Source of the DNA: Thalassotalea sp. 273M-4
Lineage (GTDB): Bacteria > Pseudomonadota > Gammaproteobacteria > Enterobacterales > Alteromonadaceae
Length of the DNA stretch: 64,000 bases
Assembly: GCF_041410465.1 (NCBI RefSeq)
Contig: NZ_CP166961.1
Span: 124,001 to 188,000 of the forward strand
Direction of reading: 5' to 3'
The notes below the pieces were generated by a model. It saw only the letters and a list, made by a program, of their open reading frames with translations, was not told the origin of the DNA and made no database searches. A program made the translations under genes and the position numbers. Below, piece by piece: positions 8,994 through 16,210 of the stretch (position 1 is the stretch's first letter; each line of letters begins with the position of its first letter).

Positions 8994-11765
8994 TTAAGTC
9001 TTGCTATTAATCAGTGTTTGTAATTTTTGCTTTTCAGGGCTGTTTTTAAGTTTAGCGAGAACAGCTCTTGATTGTTCAAGCTTATCTAACTCAATCAATA
9101 CTTGCGCATAACGGATGGAAAATGGGGCATGATTTGGCGCCATTTCATGCGCTTTTTGGATGTGTTTTTCGGCTGAAACATAATCTTTAGCTTCCATGTA
9201 AGCGAGGGCTAAAGTATCTAAAATACTTGGGTTGTTGGGGACCAATTTAATGGCCTTTAAGCCGTGCAATATTGCTTGCTCAGTATTACCCGTTTGCGTG
9301 TAAGCCCAGGATAAGTTGTTTAATGCTTGAAAGTTTTCCGGATTTTTATTTACCTGTTTCAGGTAATATGAAATGGCTTTTTCTGGTTTGGTTGATAAAT
9401 AAAATTGAGCCCTAACTTGTTGTAATCTCGGGTCCATATTTTCTTCTGGAATTTCTTTTGCAAGTATTTCAAGCGCTTCACCTGTTTTGCCTGCTTGATG
9501 TAATGCTTGCACATATAAAATGATGGTTTCGTTATTAGGGTTGTCTTGATAGAGCTGTTGACCTTGTGTTATAGCTTTTTGATCTTCACCCGTTATTCTA
9601 TAGTAAAGGTAAATAAGCTCTGAAAAATATCCTGATTGATGTTGCTGAGCTTCCAGTTGTTCAATAATGTTTTTGGCTTGTTGAATATCTTCAGGCTTTC
9701 GAGTGGTTACTAAAATACGGCCTTTCATAATCTTAAGGAAATCGCTTTTGGGATTTAGCTTTATCGCCGTGTCTAACTGTTCTATTGCTAAATTTAAATG
9801 CCCCAGTTTTTCATAGGATAAAATCAAATTTTTGTGCGCATCGAGACTATTAGGTTTTAATCTAAGCAGGTTTTCAAAATCACTTTTGGCTTCTAAATAA
9901 TGTCTATTTCGAAAATTTAATAGTCCTTTTAGATAAAAGTAACCGGCAGAGTCTTGAGCGTATTCCTTTACGGAATCAAGCAACTGTATCGCCGCGTCAC
10001 GCAAATTCAAAGCCTCATATATTTGCGCTATAGCAATAGCCATTCTGGTATTATTGGGATTGCTCTTGATTAAGTTGTCGGTAAAACTCAGTACTTTTTC
10101 TTGTTCTGTATTATAAATACCAAAAATAACGAGTAGGCTAAGAGCGCTGTTATGATTAGGGTTAAGACTTAATATTTTTGCTAAATAATCCTCTGCTTTC
10201 GCATAGTCTTGTTGTTTTAAGCTAACAAACGCTAACTGATGTATGGCCCCAAGATGATTTGGTTGTTGGATTAAAACTTGATTAAAAATTGGCGTAGCTA
10301 ATTGATATTTCTCTTCGCTTATATAAGCAATCCCCTTAGCAAGCATGGCATTTATATTATTCGGTGCACCTTCTAGCCAACCATCAATATCGGCTAAGGC
10401 CTCCTTCACTTTACCAACTTTTATCTTTTCATAAATAAGTAATAATCGGGCTTGATCTTTTTCAGGTGCCAATTGCATAGCACGCTCTAAATCGTCTAGG
10501 CCACTTGCAGGAACAACAGCATTTTTGATCATCCCTCGTTTAATCAAGTCCTCGGAATTTGACAGTGAAATATTATTCATTTCATTGAGCAGTAAATTCG
10601 CCATATCGATATTGTCTTGCTCGAGCAATGACCAGCTCGCACTCGCTAACGTATTAAAATCATCAACGTCAAAATCTGTCCCTAAATTTAAGGCTTCGAT
10701 GTTCTCATTGACGTAACCGAGTTTAATTTTAAGGTTTACTAGCATCGACTTGGCAGCCGATTGGGGGGGTAAGTACTGTTCAACTTTATTTAAGTTATTG
10801 TAGGCTAATTCCCAATTTGCCAATTGAAAATTACTCACACCAGATATGTAATTGGCTTTATAAGATTGTTGAGCTTGCGATAAGGTAATCGCTATATATT
10901 CAATCGCGCCTTTATAATCTTTCGCTCTAAATTTTAATTCGGCTTTATATTCATTTATGAAAGGATCTTTGGGGGCAATAGCAAGAAGTTTATCTACATA
11001 TTCGTCAGCTTGATTTAAATCACCCGATGCAATCAATACTGCAATATAGTTAAGTTGAACAAAATAACTCAAACCAAAATGATTTAGGTATTTTTGATAG
11101 TCATCTATCGCCGCCGTATAGTTTTTTTCTAGGGTGTAGAGCATGGCTCTTACGAGCAAGGCATCCATGTAGGGACTATCACGCTCGATGAGTTCGGATA
11201 ACAGTTCAATGGCTGCAGCACTTTGACCATCGATGCCTGCAACCCAAGCTTTCGATACATTAGAATAAAAGCCAACACTTTGTGACTGAGTAATGTTTTG
11301 TTGCATGATGCTTAATGACTCAACGAGCTCCCCTAATGTGACGTTATAGATGGCAATTAGGGTTCTCGCTTTTAATAAGGACTCATGCGATAAAGTGTAT
11401 TGGCTGATATCATTAAGACTCATAGGGTTAGCTAGTAGCCACCTTACTCGAATTAACAACGGGATAATCTCATTAATATCGTACTCAAGTTCAATGGCCC
11501 TTTTTAACTCTTTTTCTGCTGACTCATAATCGGCGATAAACAGGTAACTTTGAGCTAATAAGAATCGTGCATGGCCATCGGTGGTTTTCTGTCTCACAAC
11601 ATTTTTAAGCACCACAACCGCTTGCTTATGGTTTTGTTGTTGCATTAGCTCTTGTGCTTCCGCCAGTAATTCATCAGTTGTTTTTTGGTTACACGCTGTG
11701 ATAAAGAAAATGACGACAATAAGCATTGCTTTTTTTATAGCATGGCAAAGGGATTGATAAGACAT
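8994..11765 (-). CDS. prsT: PrsT-type TPR-repeat lipoprotein of the exosortase system
   Basis: A 923-aa lipoprotein whose signal peptide ends in the lipobox ITAC (Cys25), followed by tandem TPR units over the whole length. I chose the ATG at 11765 because AAAGGA lies 8 nt upstream and the signal peptide then has a normal length; a longer frame would add 17 residues upstream. The pattern of TPRs and the C-terminal block NNLSWAY ... NNPSILDTLALAYMEA ... AEKHI matches the PEP-CTERM system TPR lipoprotein family (PrsT), which accompanies exosortase A-type loci. It probably acts as a periplasmic or outer-membrane scaffold for polysaccharide assembly or export. It is the first gene of the leftward operon and is related to the two tandem genes at 13330 and 16211. 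Confidence 0.85.
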   Translation of the reverse strand: MSYQSLCHAIKKAMLIVVIFFITACNQKTTDELLAEAQELMQQQNHKQAVVVLKNVVRQKTTDGHARFLLAQSYLFIADYESAEKELKRAIELEYDINEIIPLLIRVRWLLANPMSLNDISQYTLSHESLLKARTLIAIYNVTLGELVESLSIMQQNITQSQSVGFYSNVSKAWVAGIDGQSAAAIELLSELIERDSPYMDALLVRAMLYTLEKNYTAAIDDYQKYLNHFGLSYFVQLNYIAVLIASGDLNQADEYVDKLLAIAPKDPFINEYKAELKFRAKDYKGAIEYIAITLSQAQQSYKANYISGVSNFQLANWELAYNNLNKVEQYLPPQSAAKSMLVNLKIKLGYVNENIEALNLGTDFDVDDFNTLASASWSLLEQDNIDMANLLLNEMNNISLSNSEDLIKRGMIKNAVVPASGLDDLERAMQLAPEKDQARLLLIYEKIKVGKVKEALADIDGWLEGAPNNINAMLAKGIAYISEEKYQLATPIFNQVLIQQPNHLGAIHQLAFVSLKQQDYAKAEDYLAKILSLNPNHNSALSLLVIFGIYNTEQEKVLSFTDNLIKSNPNNTRMAIAIAQIYEALNLRDAAIQLLDSVKEYAQDSAGYFYLKGLLNFRNRHYLEAKSDFENLLRLKPNSLDAHKNLILSYEKLGHLNLAIEQLDTAIKLNPKSDFLKIMKGRILVTTRKPEDIQQAKNIIEQLEAQQHQSGYFSELIYLYYRITGEDQKAITQGQQLYQDNPNNETIILYVQALHQAGKTGEALEILAKEIPEENMDPRLQQVRAQFYLSTKPEKAISYYLKQVNKNPENFQALNNLSWAYTQTGNTEQAILHGLKAIKLVPNNPSILDTLALAYMEAKDYVSAEKHIQKAHEMAPNHAPFSIRYAQVLIELDKLEQSRAVLAKLKNSPEKQKLQTLINSKT

Positions 11766-12026
11766 GTTACGAGATCCTTTATTATTGTTTGACCACGAAT
11801 GGGCACCTTTTCGCAAGTATAGAACAAAAAATAACCGTTGATGTTGTGTTACTAATGATTTTTATAATCTTTTCAGTTACTAAGATTTTAAATTGACGCA
11901 CCATGTATAGTGAAATTTAAGTCGTAGCAGTTGAAACATTGATGGATAGGTGTTGCGATTAAGCAACTAAGAAAAATAGTTAGCATTAACGCCCCAATAA
12001 GCTTTTTAACAACATATAAGCGTTAG

Positions 12027-12084
12027 TAAAGCAAACTTTTAAGCTGTCAGTAATTTTTACACCTAGTTTGTAAAGCAAATTTTA
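12027..12084 (+). promoter_or_regulatory. Pair of direct repeats, candidate enhancer (UAS) sites
   Basis: TAAAGCAAACTTTTA at 12027-12041 and TAAAGCAAATTTTA at 12071-12084 are near-identical and start 44 bp apart. They lie about 50-107 bp upstream of the -24/-12 element, where sigma-54 enhancer-binding proteins normally bind. In known exosortase A systems the two-component regulator PrsK/PrsR with RpoN controls PEP-CTERM genes, so a PrsR-like factor is the inferred binder. Confidence 0.4.
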
Positions 12085-12133
12085 GTAGCCTTTATTTTGC
12101 CTTATCCATATGTATTTATTGATTTTTTTATTG

Positions 12134-12150
12134 TTGGCATTAGGGTTGCT
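12134..12150 (+). promoter_or_regulatory. Sigma-54 (-24/-12) promoter of the PEP-CTERM gene
   Basis: TTGGCA, 6 bp, then TTGCT gives the conserved GG and GC dinucleotides exactly 10 bp apart, matching the RpoN consensus at nearly all invariant positions. Transcription would begin near 12161, giving a leader of about 64 nt before the ATG at 12225 that has its own AGGT ribosome site. This placement also rules out the ATG at 12159 as a normal start. Confidence 0.65.
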
Positions 12151-12224
12151 TATATTCGATGCAAGGAAATGAACACAGGGTGACGTTCATCCAAGTTCTA
12201 ATTAAAAACTTAACGAGGTCGAAT

Positions 12225-12974
12225 ATGTTTAACAAAAAATCTTTAATTTATGCGCTACTCCCATTAGGGTTAAGTTTTAGTGCAATTTCAGGAACCTTAA
12301 TTGATGATTTCGCTTTGCCAGACCCGGCAGATAGTTGTACGGCAACTGTTAGCGGAAGCTCTGATGGTATGGGTGGTTTTAATACTGTCTCTTGTGACTA
12401 CGTAGACAATGGTTACACTTCTCCTAATAATCCGTATTCTATTTTAGGTGGCGAAAGAGAAGTTGATATCACAATTTTAAGCATTACCGGTGATGTTCAA
12501 GGACCTGAATCAGTATCCGTCACAAGCGGTCCAAATTTCACCAAAACGTCATCTTCTCTTTCGCTGAGCAATGATTCAGGGATTGAGTCTAAAGTTGTTC
12601 TTACTTGGGATGGTACAGTTGCTACACCACTCCTAGTTGATTTAACTCCAGATTTAGGTGGCGCATTTGCTGTTGACGTTTTATCACGAGATGGGAACTT
12701 TACGGGTGAATTTACCTTAACCGATTCTAGTAATAACACAGAAACAAAAACTATTCCGCCAGCAGCAACGGTTCCTGGCACAACTTATGTACCGTTTGCG
12801 AGTTTCACTACGATTGATTTTTCAGCGATTACATCTTTAGTGATTGAGGTTACTAGTGAACAAGATGTTGACCTTCGAGTAGCGTTTGCACGAACCGTAC
12901 CAGAGCCTGAAACTATTGCGTTATTCGGGTTGTCTATCTTAGGTTTAGCATTACGTAGAAAGAAACTTATTTAA
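12225..12974 (+). CDS. PEP-CTERM sorting domain protein
   Basis: A 249-aa secreted protein. The signal peptide is MFNKKS followed by a hydrophobic stretch ending near SAISG. The mature part is Ser/Thr/Asp-rich and acidic with beta-strand character, begins LIDDFALPDP and holds two Cys near its N terminus (DSC ... VSC) that may form a disulfide. The C terminus is a textbook exosortase signal: VPEPE, then a hydrophobic helix, then the basic RRKK tail. The start at 12225 is chosen because AGGT lies just upstream and because the sigma-54 start site would fall downstream of the earlier ATG at 12159. It is the only recognisable exosortase substrate in the window. Its function is unknown; a matrix or surface structural protein is plausible. 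Confidence 0.9.
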   Translation: MFNKKSLIYALLPLGLSFSAISGTLIDDFALPDPADSCTATVSGSSDGMGGFNTVSCDYVDNGYTSPNNPYSILGGEREVDITILSITGDVQGPESVSVTSGPNFTKTSSSLSLSNDSGIESKVVLTWDGTVATPLLVDLTPDLGGAFAVDVLSRDGNFTGEFTLTDSSNNTETKTIPPAATVPGTTYVPFASFTTIDFSAITSLVIEVTSEQDVDLRVAFARTVPEPETIALFGLSILGLALRRKKLI

Positions 12975-13329
12975 TTAACGCTTTAATTCAAACGAAATAG
13001 TTTGTGACATTTACGATCTCAAGGAAAGTGTTCCAAATTTAAGTGCTACGAATTAACCCTCAGCGTAGTCTTTTGTTAAAACCTTAATTGCATTCAAGTA
13101 ATTAAGGTTTTTTATTTTGTTTGCCGTAATGAGCCAATAATCATCCGTGCTTTATGATAAGTAATACCATTGAAGTACGAGTCGTCCATCAGAGTTAATT
13201 TTTAACGGCATATTGATTTCTTTTTGTCCTTTAAAATCTCAGCAAGTAACTCATTTAGCTATATAAATTGATTTCGTTTTTTTTAGCCTATACTGAGTAT
13301 TTAACCATTTGAAATAAAAAGGATTGATG
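12975..13329 (+). other. Intergenic region between PEP-CTERM gene and tandem prsT paralogues
   Basis: Apart from the terminator at 13078-13117 nothing codes here. A TATACT-like -10 box at 13289-13294, with TTGATT 15 bp upstream, is a weak promoter candidate for the gene at 13330. I found no GG-N10-GC sigma-54 element in this stretch, so the TPR genes do not obviously share the control of the PEP-CTERM gene. Confidence 0.5.
13078..13117 (+). terminator. Intrinsic terminator after the PEP-CTERM gene
   Basis: A perfect 12-bp stem (AAAACCTTAATT at 13078-13089 with AATTAAGGTTTT at 13100-13111) encloses a 10-nt loop and runs into a T-rich tract. The stem is AT-rich and symmetrical enough to work in both directions. 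It isolates the PEP-CTERM gene as a monocistronic unit. Confidence 0.75.
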
Positions 13330-16086
13330 ATGAAGTACTGTGTACTGTTGCCTATACTGTGCCTGCTTGTTGCCTGTACGCCGGAGCCAACAACAGATGA
13401 GTCTTTATCAATGGCTAGAGAAGCATTGGCCGCTAAAGACTATAAAAATGTGCAAATTATTTTAAAAAACTCTTTACGCAACGAACCTGAGCAATTGACG
13501 GGGAGATATTTGTTAGGACAGGCCAACTACCACACCGGTGATTTTCAAGGCGCCAAAAAAGAATTTCTACGCGCCATCGAGTTAGGCTATTGGAAAAATG
13601 ATGTTGCTCCGTATTTACTTAGAACCGATTTGAAGCTTGGCCAATTCAACTCTATTTCTAGCTATATTGATAGTTCTAATGACACTCCTGCCGACAGCTT
13701 GATGGTTGAATTGCACGCTATTAAAGGTATCGAGCTCATGTTATTTGGCGACTTCCCAACCGGCGTTGACTCATTAAATCAAGCAATTAAGCTAAGCTCT
13801 CAACAAGGCACTTTTTATCACTCATTAGCTAAAACATTTATGGCAGGGATGAGTGGCCAAATAACACAGGCCCTTACTAAAAGTGAGGAACTGTTAGCGC
13901 AAGATTCATTGTTTGATGAAGCATTATTACTTAATGCAAATATGCAGGTGTTGGCACAGCAAGATGATGCGGCCAAAAATAGCTACCAATCTTATATCAG
14001 CAAACATCCCTCTCATTTTATCGTTCAAGCGCACTATATTTCTCACTTAATTAAATTAACCGACTATCAACAAGCTGAAGATCTATTGGCTCGGTTATTA
14101 ATAAAAACGCCGAAGTCGTTTCTGATTAACGAATTAAAAAGTGAACTAGAGTTTAGGCAACAAAACTATAAATTGGCTAACGAGTACGCTAATGTTGCGA
14201 TAAGTGTTGTCCCCCAATCGTTTAAAGCCAACTTACTGGCAGGTTTAAGTCAATTCAAAATGGGCAATGCTGAGATGGCCTATTATCATTTAACCAATAT
14301 TGAGTCTCGCCTAAACTCTGAGCACTTTGCTTATAAAGTGCTGTTATCATTAAAGTTTAAGCTGGGGTATGGTGATGAAGCTATTAAGGGAGTTGATAAT
14401 ATTCGGCCCGAAACACCTGAAGATTTTAACTTATTGACCAATGCCAGCGTCCATTTAATCCAATCGGGTAACTTGCAAAAGGCATTAGAGTACGTTGAGA
14501 AACTTGAGCAATTAGATGTGAACTCTGCTCGAGAATTAAGTCAACGAGGGGTCATAAAGCTATCTCTTGAAGATGAATCGGGATTGGAAGACTTAAAGAA
14601 TGCGATCACCTTAGATCCCGATTTTGAGCAGGCCAGAGTTGCGATTCTTTTTCGTCATATAGAGCAACAAGAATTAAATCAAGCTTTAGCTTATGCAAAT
14701 GATTGGATTGCAGAAAAGCCTTACCATGAAGGTGGGTATCTCGCGCTGGGGTTAGTACAATTACGGCTTGAGCAAATGGCACAGGCACAAGACTCTTTTA
14801 ACAAAGCATTAAGTTTAAATCCTAGAAGTAATGGCGCTCGATACAACTTAATGATGATAGATATCGCCAATCAGCGTTTTGAACAGGCATTAACTTTAAA
14901 CCAACAAATATTAATGGACTCGCCAACTCATCAAGGTGCTCAAAGAGCATTGCTGGATATTTATCCTGCTTTAGCCGATAAACAGCCTGTTATAGATCTT
15001 ACCGAGAAGCTTTATAGCCAGAACTTAGAAGACGTTAACTTATTGATGCTCCATGCTTTTGTATTGGAGCAAGATCAGCAAAGGCGAAAGGCTCTAAGTG
15101 AGCTGGAAAGGCAAGTGGAAAAGTATCAAAACAATGACCGCTTTTTGCTGTTGCTCGCCCAAATGTATTTTCGCGATAAACAATATAGCAAAGCAGAACT
15201 GTACGCGACGAGACTATATGAACTTGCTCCTGAAAACCTCAATACACACTTAACTTTGCTAATAGCCCTTGAAAGCCAAGAAAAATACGATAAAGCGTAC
15301 CAACAAGTAAGCAAAACAATAGAGCAATTTCCACATTTAAATGATTTTAAGCTTTATCAAGTAAGTTACTTATTATTAATGGAAGAGTTTAGACAAGCGG
15401 AGTTACACCTTAACAAAATAGATCGCAGTCAAGTGAGTGAGCCACTGCTCTTGGGGGTGTTGTTATTGCAGAGCAAAAGTTTGGGGGATTACCAAAAAGC
15501 AAGAAACTTAGCGGAGCAACTTTATGAGCGACAACCTAACGCGGCAAATGCTTTTCAATATGCCCAAATGCTCAGGGAAACAAAAGAGTTAGCGCTATGT
15601 CGGTCAGTCATAGATGACGCCATCGAGCAGTATGGTGAATCGGTGGGTTTATTAAACTTATTAGCAGAAGTCAATGTTAAATCAGAACCGGACTCATCGG
15701 TAAAAATTTATCAAGCGCTCGTAGATAGAGAGCCCAATAATTACATTTATCATAACAATTTAGCCTGGTCTGCCATTATCGCAAAAGACTATTCTCTTGG
15801 CATTAAGGCAGCTGAGAAAGCATATCAATTAGCGCAAAATAATCCTTTTGTAATGGACACGTTAGGCGTGGCTAAAATGAAAATGGGTGATTATCGCGAA
15901 GCTGAGGAGCTGCTAGAAAGTGCCTATCAATTAGTGCCAGAAAATTCCGATATATCACTACATTATGCGGAAATCCTTATTTATCAAAAAAAACTGTCTA
16001 AGTCACAACAAGTGCTTGAAAAGCAGAAAGAAAGCGAAGAGAAGAAAAAGTTGTTAGGATTAATAGAAGCCGCTGAAGGTGTCTAA
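13330..16086 (+). CDS. PrsT-type TPR-repeat lipoprotein (tandem copy 1)
   Basis: A 918-aa lipoprotein with a short signal peptide and lipobox LVAC (Cys16), then TPR repeats to the C terminus. Three start codons follow each other (TTG, ATG, ATG); the last, at 13330, has AGGA at a normal 6-nt distance. It resembles the next gene along its whole length: RYLLG, GIELMLFGDF, HFIVQA and the C-terminal YIYHNNLAWS, NPFVMDTLGVA and LHYAE are shared blocks. It is more distantly related to the prsT-like gene at 8994. It is probably part of the exosortase and polysaccharide machinery as an envelope scaffold. The likely origin is tandem duplication followed by clear divergence. Confidence 0.82.
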   Translation: MKYCVLLPILCLLVACTPEPTTDESLSMAREALAAKDYKNVQIILKNSLRNEPEQLTGRYLLGQANYHTGDFQGAKKEFLRAIELGYWKNDVAPYLLRTDLKLGQFNSISSYIDSSNDTPADSLMVELHAIKGIELMLFGDFPTGVDSLNQAIKLSSQQGTFYHSLAKTFMAGMSGQITQALTKSEELLAQDSLFDEALLLNANMQVLAQQDDAAKNSYQSYISKHPSHFIVQAHYISHLIKLTDYQQAEDLLARLLIKTPKSFLINELKSELEFRQQNYKLANEYANVAISVVPQSFKANLLAGLSQFKMGNAEMAYYHLTNIESRLNSEHFAYKVLLSLKFKLGYGDEAIKGVDNIRPETPEDFNLLTNASVHLIQSGNLQKALEYVEKLEQLDVNSARELSQRGVIKLSLEDESGLEDLKNAITLDPDFEQARVAILFRHIEQQELNQALAYANDWIAEKPYHEGGYLALGLVQLRLEQMAQAQDSFNKALSLNPRSNGARYNLMMIDIANQRFEQALTLNQQILMDSPTHQGAQRALLDIYPALADKQPVIDLTEKLYSQNLEDVNLLMLHAFVLEQDQQRRKALSELERQVEKYQNNDRFLLLLAQMYFRDKQYSKAELYATRLYELAPENLNTHLTLLIALESQEKYDKAYQQVSKTIEQFPHLNDFKLYQVSYLLLMEEFRQAELHLNKIDRSQVSEPLLLGVLLLQSKSLGDYQKARNLAEQLYERQPNAANAFQYAQMLRETKELALCRSVIDDAIEQYGESVGLLNLLAEVNVKSEPDSSVKIYQALVDREPNNYIYHNNLAWSAIIAKDYSLGIKAAEKAYQLAQNNPFVMDTLGVAKMKMGDYREAEELLESAYQLVPENSDISLHYAEILIYQKKLSKSQQVLEKQKESEEKKKLLGLIEAAEGV

Positions 16087-16210
16087 ATAATTTTTCAAAA
16101 CGGCTCTTTTTCCCGTTCTCTAAGTCACAGAAGAGGCATTGACAAATGTGTTCTATACTTTTGTTTATGCCTTTTTGATCTACAGAAAACATAATAACAA
16201 AGGAAATAAT

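Larger units (their letters stand above)
11766..12224 (+). other. Divergent regulatory region between prsT operon and PEP-CTERM gene
   Basis: No gene is supported here. The right part carries a sigma-54 type promoter and two upstream direct repeats reading toward the PEP-CTERM gene (listed separately). On the left I see no consensus promoter for the prsT operon. A TATACT-like -10 on the minus strand lies near 11810 without a clear -35, and a GG-N10-GC element at 12088-12101 on the minus strand is too poor to call. Confidence 0.6.

Noticed and set aside
11799..11816. TGGGCACC...TCGCAA resembling a sigma-54 site on the plus strand
   Set aside because: It lacks the TTGC half and lies about 400 bp from the gene it would serve.
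12088..12101. A GG-N10-GC element on the minus strand facing the prsT operon
   Set aside because: Only the two dinucleotides fit; the flanking consensus bases are poor and the site is more than 300 bp from the prsT start.
12159..12227. An in-frame ATG upstream of the PEP-CTERM gene start
   Set aside because: It would lie at or before the predicted sigma-54 start site and would put 22 polar residues in front of the signal peptide. The ATG at 12225 has a ribosome site.
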